From assembly GCA_024180945.1 (NCBI GenBank), contig JAKSGN010000005.1, forward strand, positions 3,596,001 through 3,660,000: 64,000 nucleotides of DNA. Reading direction: 5' to 3'. Below, in pieces: positions 55,241 to 64,000 of this stretch (position 1 is its first letter; every line of letters begins with the position of its first letter). A program made the translations under genes and the position numbers. The notes beneath the pieces are model-generated. The model was not told where the DNA came from and searched no databases. It saw only the letters and a list, made by a program, of their open reading frames with translations. This stretch comes from Macrophomina tecta (Eukaryota > Ascomycota > Dothideomycetes > Botryosphaeriales > Botryosphaeriaceae).

Positions 55241-55989
55241 TAAAAAAAGATCTGAGATCGAAATCTGGTCGGAGGTGGTTGTGGTTGAGGGGAAAGAAAG
55301 CTGGGAGACTGCGTGATGGTAAAAAGCGGAGGGAGCGGCTGTTGCAGTGCGGCTGGTGAGAGAAAACAAGCAGCTATCTGGCTGATGTACGTCAGTTCAG
55401 GTAATCCGAAAAATGGGCTGGACGGTGGGCAAACCGAAATAAAATACGCCTCTTTCGACCTTCATTTTAACATCCAAAAGATATTAACCATGAATGAGCC
55501 ATGAAGAAAATTGAGTTGTATTACATCTCACCGAGCAACCACCAAACCACCTCCATTGCCTACTCCCCTCAACAACCCCGAACACAAAATCCAACAGAAC
55601 CCGACGAGACTGTTAAAGCTCGCCACTGAGAAATGTTAAAAGGAACCGAATCCAAGGAATACACGAAACGCTCATGTAACGATGATGTGATGCCGCCTGT
55701 ATTCCCCTGCCCACCTACTATCCACGCTATATCGAACGCCATATGCCCATGTAAATGTTAAATGATTTGTTGATTGTTTCAATCCCTCTAAGCCTTTTTT
55801 TTTTCGCTCTAAATGCACGCAAGAAACAGATGCGAAAAATGCGGGGATTGTCCGGAGAGTGAGTGTTAGGTCAGAGGGAGTAGAACGTTGATGAACTGGT
55901 TTTCACGCCAGGATGTTAAGAGCCTGGCGAGCGGTTATGGGTGTTGAGACACCCTGGGGTATCATAGCTGTATTGAATATCGTGGAAAT
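55241..55989. other. Convergent intergenic region
   Basis: A/T-richer 3' flanks of the GNAT and glycine decarboxylase genes. No gene seen. Confidence 0.6.
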
Positions 55990-58900
55990 CTAGGCACTCT
56001 CTGCCTCAACGGGAGCGCAGGTGCAGAAGAGGTTTACGTCACCGTAAGCTGTCGGCTCAGGTTAGTCTATTGTCCAGTTGCAAGGGCTAGGAGGAAAGTA
56101 TCACTCACCATCATCCAGCCTCGTCACACTCGGCCAGAACTTCTTCTCCTTCAAGTATGGCAGTGGGTACGCCGCATATGCCCTAGTATACGGCCTCTTC
56201 CACTCCTCCGTCAACAGATCCTTCTGGCTGTGTGGTGCCATCTTCAGCACGTTGCCCTCTTTGGGCACCTCGCCCTTCTCTACCGCCTCAATCTCCTTCC
56301 TGATCTGGATCAGAGCATCACAGAAGCGGTCGAGCTCCTCCCTGCTTTCGCTCTCCGTCGGTTCGATCATGAGTGTGTTAGCGACAGGCCAGCTCATGGT
56401 CGGGGCGTGGAAGCCGTAATCCTGGAGACGCTTGGCGATATCGATAGCTTCAACGCCTGCCGACTCTTTGAACCCGCGCACATCAAGAATAAACTCGTGA
56501 GCGCAGCGGCCTTGGGCGTTGGTGTACAAGATTGGATAGTGCGGCTTGAGACGGGAAAGAATGTAGTTGGCGTTCAAGAGGGTAATTTTAGTAGCATGCG
56601 TAAGACCGTGACCCCCCATCATTTTCACGTAGGCCCAGGAGATGGGAAGAATAGATGAAGATCCCCACGGAGCACCGGAGACAGGGGCGATAGCCTTCTC
56701 ACCACCAGTAGGAATGATAGGGTGACCGGGGAGGAAAGGAGCGAGGTGCTTGGCAACACCGATGGGACCGACACCGGGACCACCGCCACCGTGGGGAATA
56801 CAGAAGGTCTTGTGGAGGTTCAGATGGCAGACATCAGCGCCAATCTCACCGGGCGAGCAAAGACCGATCTGGGCGTTCATATTGGCACCGTCCATGTAGA
56901 CCTGCCCACCATGCTCGTGAACGATTTTGCAGACCTCCTTGATCTTGGGCTCGAAGACTCCGAAAGTGCTAGGGTACGTGACCATGATGGCACCAAGTTC
57001 CTCGCTGTGCTTTTCACATTTGGCCTTGAGATCCTCCATGTCCAGGTTACCAGTGACGGTGTCACACTTGATGGGGACGACGCGCATACCAGCCATGGCA
57101 GCACTAGCGGGGTTCGTGCCGTGGGCGGAAACCGGAATCAAGCAAATATCGCGCTTCTTGCCGGGCTGTTGCTCTTGGTACTTGCGAATGACGCGAAGAC
57201 CCGTAAACTCACCCTGGGCGCCGGAGTTGGGCTGAAGAGAAACGGAGTGGAAGCCGGTGATCTCCGCCAAGTCGTTCTCGAGCTCGGTGATGAGCGTCTC
57301 GTAACCCTTTGCTTGATCCTTGGGCACAAAAGGGTGGAGAGAGGAGAACTCAGGCCATGTGACAGGCGCCATTTCCGTGGTGGCATTGAGCTTCATGGTG
57401 CAGGAACCAAGAGGAATCATGGAATGAACAAGGGAGAGGTCTTTGGACTGAAGGTGGTGGATGTAGCGGAGAAGCTCAGTCTCAGAATGGTGGCTGTTGA
57501 ACACAGGATGGGTGAGGTAGGGCGTGTTGCGCTTGAACTTCTCGGGAACACTGGAGGTAGATACGAGCTCAGCAAGAGCCTCGACGTCAGGGAGGTCCTT
57601 GACGCCGACGAATTTACGGAAGATGTCAAGGATGTCCTCCAGGTCGTTCTTGTTGACGGTCTCATCGACGGTGATACCAATGTGGCTGTCATCGATCTTC
57701 CTCAGGTTGATCTTCTTCTCGTCCAGAGCCTTTTTGATCAGCAAGTCCGAATTGTTCTCGGTGTCAACGACGACAGTATCGAATAGAACAGCACCCTTCT
57801 CACCAGTCCCCCGTTTCCTGGTCTCAAAGCCCAGTTGCGCCAAACCCTTTTGCAGAACCCTCGCAGCGGTGACGGTCCTCTCCGCAATAGCCTTCAGACC
57901 CTGGGGACCGTGGTAGATGGCGAAGAATGCGCTCATGTTCGCCAGGAGCGCCTGAGCGGTACAAATGTTGCTAGTGGCCTTCTCCCGGCGAATGTGCTGT
58001 TCTCTCGTCTGCAAGGCCAATCTTGCCGCATTCTCGCCTAACCTGTCTTTGGAAAGACCAATCAGACGGCCAGGCATCTTACGCTTGTGCTTATCGCTCA
58101 CGGCGAAGAAGGCAGCATGGGGGCCACCGTAGCCAAAAGGTACGCCGAAACGCTGAGCATTTCCGAACGCAACGTCGGCGCCAAATTCACTAGGCGCCTT
58201 TAGAACGGTCAGGGCAAGCAAGTCTGTGGCAACGCTGACGGTAGCACCCAGCTTGTGGACCGCGTCCGACACAGCCTTGTAGTCCTCGACGCCTCCATAA
58301 GTATCCGGATACTGGACCAGCACGCCAACAAGGTCCTGGCCAATTTCCTCGACCCGCTTGCCGCCATCCTTCAGCACGTCGCCAACCTCAATGGTAATAC
58401 CGAAACCCTCCGCGCGAGACTGCAGGACAGAGATAGTCTGGGGATGGCAGTTCTCATCGACGAAGAAAACCTTGGTCGGCCTCTTCAGCCTGCTGGCGGG
58501 GAGAGCGTTCATAGCAAGGGTCATAGCCTCGGCAGCGGCCGTGGGCTCGTCCAGCACAGAAGCATTAGCAATGGGCAGACCAGTAAGATCTGACACCATG
58601 GTCTGGAAATTCAGCAGGGACTCCAGGCGACCCTGGCTGATCTCAGGCTGGTAGGGAGTATAGCTGGTGTACCAGCCGGGGCCCTCGAGGACGTTCCTCT
58701 TAATGACCTCGGGCGTGCGGGTGCCGGCGTAACCGCAGCCGATGTAGCTGCGGTAGACACTGTTCCCGCTGGCGATCTCGCGCAGGCGGTCCAACAGCTC
58801 GCTCTCCGTGTATCCATCCTGACTGAACACCGTCTCGCCGTCCTTCGTGCGCACGGCGGGGCCGTTGATTTTGAGGTCGCGGTCCGAGAGCACATCCTCC

Positions 58901-59235
58901 GGAACGACCTGCTTCACGAACTCGTCGAGCGAGCTGACAGGAGGGTCGAGGGCCTTGAGCATCTGCTCGGCTTCGGTGGCCGAGGGACTGATGTGGCGGT
59001 GGGGGAAGGTGTCGAGCGGTGCGAAGGCGGAGCCGCGCCTCTTCGCCGAGGTGTTGCCATTGGAGTCTGCGGTGGAGCTCGTGTAGAAAGTGCGCACGAG
59101 AGGCGGCCTGGAGGTCTTCAGGCTTCGCTGTGTGGCGGACAGGAAGCGAGGGTTGCGCGAAGCACGAATGGCGCCATCCTGTGAAAGAACAAGACGCGTC
59201 GCGCGAAAGCTTGCCCTGGCGCACTGAGACTGCAT
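55990..59235 (-). CDS. GCV2: Glycine dehydrogenase (decarboxylating), P-protein, mitochondrial
   Basis: The P-protein of the glycine cleavage system decarboxylates glycine with PLP and passes the aminomethyl group to the lipoyl H-protein in mitochondria. Exon 1 is 56109-59235 and exon 2 is 55990-56048 (intron 60 bases, GTGAGT...CTAAC...CGACAG), giving 1061 aa, the normal length. The start at 59235 gives a basic, Ser/Arg-rich presequence (MQSQCARASFRATRLVLSQD). The PLP lysine is K809 in CHLNLHKTFCIPHGGGGPG. Other blocks are YIGCGYAGT, TSYTPYQPEISQGRLESLLN and GAQGEFTGLRVI. The second exon adds AYGDVNLFCTCAPVEAESA. The frame open upstream of 59235 is not needed. Confidence 0.96.
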
Positions 59236-60853
59236 CTTGGGACAGATTAGAGAGTCGGGATTCGCGGAGAGGGCTCTACGCGGCCCTTCGCGGTGTGGGA
59301 AAAGTCTTTGTTTAGCGAAGCGGCGCGTCAAAGAGTCAAGCGGCGCTGTCAAGAGACCTGGCGGCGGCCGTGACGTTTTTCGGGAGCTGAGCGGAGGACG
59401 CCAGCCGTGTGTATTCCCAGGAATCCAGAGCTCTTCGGGCGCGCAACCGCAGGGGAAATAGGAACAATGCGCGTCAGGTCGGCCAGAGGCTGCGACGGCA
59501 ACAGCTGGAGAGGTTGGAGAGGAAGTGCTTGACCGTATTTTCCAATTCCTGGGATTGCATGACCATTTTGGGGCGCTGGTTATCAGCGGCACAGCGCGCC
59601 TCGGTGCGCTCGGGATGCGCGCCGACGCTAGATTCCGATTTCGGGATGACGCGGGGGCGATCGCGTACGAACGCCAGAGATACAAGAGTCAGCGCCCAGG
59701 CACATGAAAAAATGTTATCAGGTAACGTCGACGAGCCGCAGGAGCTCATTGGTCCTGTGGCCTCTCTCACGCCTCGCCTCAGGCCTTGCATCAACCTTCA
59801 TCGTCAGTCCGCCTGAGACGCCGTGCTGCGTATTACTCCATGAAACTGCCTGTCCGCCGATTGGCAGCCAGCCCGTCCGCCCATTGAGCCGCCTCGGTGA
59901 CTTTTTGAGCCTCCAAGAGCCCGAACCGGCGCCCGATAAATTTCTACCCTTCCCCGCCGACGCAAAAGCACCTTGATAATGAATCCATTGTCTAACTACA
60001 CAAAGCGGAATCCATGTAGGATGACCAACCGTCACAAGATCCAGTCATTAGCACCATACATGCCAACCAGCGCCGCGCTCAATTCTGCCATGACACACAC
60101 TTTTGCCTACCCTGGTCACCCTAACGCCCAGAAAGGAAAATTAAACCCTCTCGCCAGCCAGCAAAACGTAACCACAGCCCGCTTCCAGCCTTGGCTCCTT
60201 CCTCCCCCAGCTTCTCAATCCGTAACCCGGCCATCGCAAATGCGTAGGCACTGGGTAGGAGAGATCCCAGGTAGGGAAGAGAGCCGGCCAGAATGAGGTG
60301 CTGCGAGGTTCTGCATGAAAGGCGAAACTGCAAAGGCGCAGACAGCTGAAAACAACTCAAAGAAGAGGGAACTTAAACTTCCAGCAAGAAAAAGAGATGG
60401 CCATACATTTTGAGTCCCAAACCAGATGGAATCCCGGGTCAACGCCAAATAGCCGGAAAGCCGCTCCGCACCGAATCTCGACCGGTGGTCGAAGAGAATC
60501 CGGATATTCATGTAAACCGAACAAGTGCATCCAGCTATGCAGATCTCAACCCAAGGTCCAGGGGAGCACGGTGCAAGTCGCAGAGAAGAGTGGAACTAGT
60601 CTCCCAGGGGATGGGCTTGCTTCCTCCGATCTGGTGATAGAAGACCACAAATAGATGCCGAAGACGTCGTGTTCGTGCGAGATCTTTCTGAATTAGCGGT
60701 TGGCTCGGAGGCCGGCGCACTCGTGGAAAACAAATTTCCTTTCCATGCTCCATAATGCAAATAATGAAAAACAAAGCATCAATGATATTAGAATTGTCGC
60801 AGCTCATGCGCAGACCTTAACTCCATTTTTGCAAGTTGCACAGGTGAACTGGT
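59236..60853. other. Intergenic region and GCV2 promoter
   Basis: 1.6 kb between the GCV2 start and the RCC1 stop codon. Frames on either strand lack family motifs. No gene supported. Confidence 0.5.
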
Positions 60854-62753
60854 TTAGTGGGTGCCATTGACCAGAGGAACATCCTCAGCAGGGGCGGTGA
60901 GGATAGAGTACTGGCCACCAGCACCGGCCCAATTAAGCTTCTTCTCGCGGACGGCCGTGTTGTCAATCATAGTGGCGACTTCGATGTCATCATCAGTGCC
61001 CTGGCCTGTCTGGTAGTTGGCCGAGAAGCCCCAGGAATAGGCCTTGCCCTCCTTGCTGATAGCGATGTTGTGATCATGGCCGCAGGAGACGAAATCGGCG
61101 TTGATGTTGGGAATTTCAGTAGGGACCTTGAGAATGCGAGGCCTGTCGTGCTCATCTTTCTTGATCTTGTCCTCGCCCATGCTCTTCAAAGTGTCCATGG
61201 GTAGGCCCATCTGATAACCATCCAGACGTCCCCAAACCAGGCATTTACCATCCTCCGTGACAGCGGCTGAGTGGTGACCTCCGCCATCAATGTTCTTGAT
61301 CTTCTTGTCCGACAGAGCAGGAACAGTAGCAGCCTTGAGAATCACGGCATCATCCTCACCAGCGTTATCAGGAATGCCAGTCTCACCAAAGTTGTTGAGG
61401 CCCCAAGCCCAGACTTTGCCGGTCTTCTCTACGGCAAAGGAATGGTAGGAGCCACATGCAATCTGGGCAATCTTTCTGCGTGGAAGACCAAACTCGCGGG
61501 GTACAAGACCCTCCGTCTTGGTACGCTCGACCACACGGCGACCGAGCTGGTTCTGCTGACCACTGCCCCAAGCGAAGACGTTGCCGTCGGCATCAAGAGC
61601 GAGGACGTGGTTGGCGCCACAGACGACATTGCGAATCTTCTTGAGCTGCGGGATCAGGACTGGCGTCTTCTGAATGAACGAATCCTTGCTGAAGCCGAAG
61701 ATGCCCTCATTACTCCGGAAGGTGCCCCAACCGTACACAAGGCCATCGTCCGTAACGGCAAAGGAGGCGCTGTCTGCAGCAGCGACCTGGACAAATTTGG
61801 TGCCCTCGGGGAACGCATCCTCCGGGATAGCGGTGGGAGTAGCCTCCTTGGGGTTCATCCCGGAGTCGGAGCCAGAGTCGGAGCTATCGTCGCTCTTGTT
61901 ATCGTCAATGTCGACCAAGCCACCCTCCCAGTTGGTGTCGCGGCCGAGTGCTCCTTGGTCGTTAACGCCCCAGGACAGGATCTTGTTGTCATGGGTGAGG
62001 GCAAGAACGTGCATGCCACCGGCTGCAATCTGGACGACGCCGACGCTGTCTGCTGGAAGTAGTGGATTAAGACGCGGACGCTTAACGTCAACTGCGTTTT
62101 TAGCAGTTCCCAGGCCAAGCTCGCCGGAGCTGCCTTCACCGAAGACGTAGACATGCAGCCTCTGGGACGGCGCCTTGTTCTTTTCTTCCTCCTTGAGGCG
62201 TGCAATTCTAATCTTCTTGGCTGCGGGGACCTCGGGCTCAGCAGAAGCCTTGCGCTTTCTCGTAGCCTTCGCGCGTACGGTCGAGGTAGACGCGAAAGAG
62301 GCGGTGGTGTCCTGAGTAGGCTGGTCCTGCGTCGACTGATCTTGCGTGGCCTCGCTCGTGGCCTGCGTCGAAAAGCTTGCAGTCGCAGCATCGGTCTTAT
62401 CATCAGCTGTAGTCGCTCATTATTAGTACGCAGTCTGCAAGGTGGGAATATGTGGTGCGCATCAAGGCGCATGAGAGCGACGGTTGCGACTTACTTTGCT
62501 TCTTAGTGGTGGCCTTCTTCGTGGTCTTCTTCACCGTCTCTTTTGCGGAAGCAGGTGCCTCGGCATCCTTCTTCGCAGGCCTGCCGCGCTTGGGGAGAAC
62601 CTTTGTTTCGCCATTGGCAGTAGCCGTCTTCACTGCGACCTTCTTTGTTGTAGCGGCGGACTTGGTGACCTTGGACGCCTTCGCAGCGGCCTCCTTGGGG
62701 GCAGGAGCAGCCTTTTTAGTGGCTGCAGCTGCAGCGGCGCGTCTGGGGGGCAT
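60854..62753 (-). CDS. RCC1-type guanine nucleotide exchange factor for Ran
   Basis: Regulator of chromosome condensation, the chromatin-bound exchange factor for Ran GTPase (fission yeast Pim1, budding yeast Srm1), which sets up the Ran-GTP gradient for nuclear transport. Exons are 62495-62753 and 60854-62406 (intron 88 bases, GTAAGT...CTAATAATGAGCGACTACAG), giving 603 aa. The N-terminal 190 residues are Lys/Ala/Thr-rich with PKRGRPAKK and RKRKASAEPEVPAAKKIRI, consistent with chromatin binding and nuclear import. Seven RCC1 repeats follow, seen as VQIAAGGMHVLALT, VVCGANHVLALDADGNVFAWG, IACGSYHSFAVEKTGKVWAWG and FVSCGHDHNIAISKEGKAYSWG. An acidic insert (DDNKSDDSSDSGSDSG) interrupts an early repeat. 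Confidence 0.95.
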
Positions 62754-63480
62754 AGCGAGGTTGGAAGATGGATGATTGGGTTGTTTCGGGAGGGAGGTGA
62801 AGCTGCGCGATGGCTGCTCGCTCGAGGAAGCTCGGGTCGATGGTAGCGCGATGCAGCAGCTGAGGTGGGCGGAAGGTTGCAGCAGGCAAGAGAAAGCTTT
62901 TACGCGACGCGTCGACGGTGACACGGATGGATGTGCGGGAGGCTCGACTGCGGTGCTGGCGATGGATGAGAAGCGCAACGCAACGAGAATGCAGAAACGT
63001 GCTGAAAAAGTTGCACGACGAGGTGAGAGCTAGCGCTGCTTTGTTTTTGAAGAGGTGATGTGATGCGGACCGGGGGGGCCGCCCTTTGCTTCGCCTCGCA
63101 CAGCAGGCATTCCGCGCACGGGCAGGCCCCGACGTCAACCTGCGCACTATTTCAGCGAAGAGCCGCATCATTTCCTACTGCCTACAGGTCTAAGCCTCGA
63201 TTTTATGACTGCGCGCACGATATATTACTTCAAATCAACACCTAGGCGATCGACTGCCAGGCCATGTATCGACAGGCAACTGTGAGAACGGCTCTGCAGC
63301 CTATTCCGGCCGCACGCAGTGTATATTACGGTCTATCTCCCAATGCGGAATGAACACGCATTCACGCCATCATGGAGCGACCGACATTCAGTGAACGAAA
63401 CGACGCTCGTGTGTGGCGTCACCTGGCGCAAATCAAATTGCCTACAGCAAACCTTGCCTCTGCTGCCCGAACCTGCCCGT
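62754..63480. other. RCC1 promoter and UTP21 3' flank
   Basis: 0.7 kb between the RCC1 start and the UTP21 stop codon. No gene supported. Confidence 0.6.
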
Positions 63481-64000
63481 TCACCGGGCGCTCCTCAAGA
63501 ATCCCACAACACCAACACAGTATCCGCCCAGCCCGCCAAGCCTCTGCCTCTCTTTTCCTGCCTCTTCGCGCCATTCTTTCAGCGCCTGCACTACTCCCTC
63601 ATCGCTGGTGATATCCTCGCCGTGTAGCCGCAGAAACACCGCCATCCATGCCTGAATCAACTCGTAATCGCGCTTCTGCCGTAACCTAGCCGTCAGCGCC
63701 TGAATGAAGGTCAGGAATTCATGCGATGGTGGCGTCTCCAGAGAGCGGATTGCTAGATCTGCTGCACTGGGAGGGAGCGATGACAGATAGGACACGAGAG
63801 CATCGTGTTCTCCAGTCTCAGAGGCGTTCGAGAGGTGTCGACTGAACTCCGATTGGTGAACGCCAGACTTCGATATCCGCGACACTGGGCCCGCCTTTGC
63901 GGTGTCTTTTTGCTGCTCTACCCCAGCGATTGCTCCGTTTACCGCAGGGTTCGTTGGACCATTAAGACTCGGGAGGAAGAAAGGTGCCTTCTCTGGAGCC
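63481..64000 (-). CDS. UTP21: UTP21 (WDR36) C-terminal part, cut by the window edge
   Basis: The frame is open from the right edge to the stop at 63481-63483, covering 172 residues. It matches the C-terminal Utp21 domain: DALVSYLSSLPPSAADLAIRS, then FLTFIQALTARLRQKRDYEL and IQAWMAVFLRLHG. Utp21 is a WD40 subunit of the small-subunit processome that acts with U3 snoRNA in 18S rRNA maturation in the nucleolus. The WD40 part must lie beyond 64000. The last 20 residues (GGLGGYCVGVVGFLRSAR) are the natural end. Confidence 0.9.
   Translation of the reverse strand, partial: APEKAPFFLPSLNGPTNPAVNGAIAGVEQQKDTAKAGPVSRISKSGVHQSEFSRHLSNASETGEHDALVSYLSSLPPSAADLAIRSLETPPSHEFLTFIQALTARLRQKRDYELIQAWMAVFLRLHGEDITSDEGVVQALKEWREEAGKERQRLGGLGGYCVGVVGFLRSAR

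Noticed and set aside
56722..57786. Plus-strand frame of 354 codons
   Set aside because: Antisense of GCV2, whose minus frame carries catalytic motifs.
1..64000. CRISPR array, bacterial operons or prophage
   Set aside because: The window is eukaryotic with spliceosomal introns; no regularly spaced repeats were seen.
1..64000. Secondary-metabolite cluster
   Set aside because: No PKS, NRPS, terpene synthase or pathway regulator was found. The decarboxylase, GNAT enzyme and transporters are too scattered to support one.

Overview
The window is nuclear DNA of a filamentous ascomycete (Pezizomycotina; a Dothideomycete is my best guess). Supporting signs are many introns of about 50-95 bases with GTRNGT donors and CTRAY branch points, a HET-domain gene, a lone dispersed 5S rRNA gene, an intron-bearing tRNA-Cys, and a decayed element whose in-frame stops nearly all fall at CAA/CAG codons, as repeat-induced point mutation (RIP) leaves them. 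All gene models were made by eye from reading frames and splice signals; no similarity search was run.

Layout. 0-2.4 kb: no clear gene, with coding-like relics at the left edge. 2.4-10.7 kb: a CSN8/PSMD8-type protein and an AdipoR/PAQR receptor (divergent), a secreted GH17 glucanase, a small conserved-looking protein, a GPHR-type membrane protein and a tiny membrane protein. 10.7-10.9 kb: tRNA-Cys and an inverted degenerate copy of its 3' half. 11-15.2 kb: gene-poor, with a RIP-decayed element that includes a BRCT-like segment. 15.2-25.2 kb: HET protein, SLAC1/Mae1-type transporter, 3-ketoacyl-CoA thiolase, a DUF3245-like protein and succinyl-CoA ligase beta. 25.2-35.5 kb: gene-poor, with a broken MFS transporter and a 5S rRNA gene. 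35.5-36.9 kb: a Ran1/Sks1-type kinase between two long deserts; the right one holds a candidate RNase P/MRP-type RNA at about 43.2-43.4 kb. 44.6-64 kb: four-helix-plus membrane protein, arrestin-like gene with an in-frame TAG, an eight-exon PLP decarboxylase with a 5-base microexon, a GNAT acetyltransferase, glycine decarboxylase, RCC1, and the C-terminus of UTP21 running off the edge.

Together the genes are mostly housekeeping: mitochondrial metabolism (SCS-beta, GCV2), beta-oxidation, cell wall (GH17), nuclear transport (RCC1) and ribosome biogenesis (UTP21, 5S). Accessory content (HET gene, RIP relic, dead transporter) sits at 11-17 kb and 25-30 kb. I see no operon-like logic and no clear biosynthetic cluster. 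The most unusual signals are the 5-base microexon, the GC-AG intron, the RIP-decayed element, the P4-like ncRNA motif and the nonsense codon in the arrestin gene.
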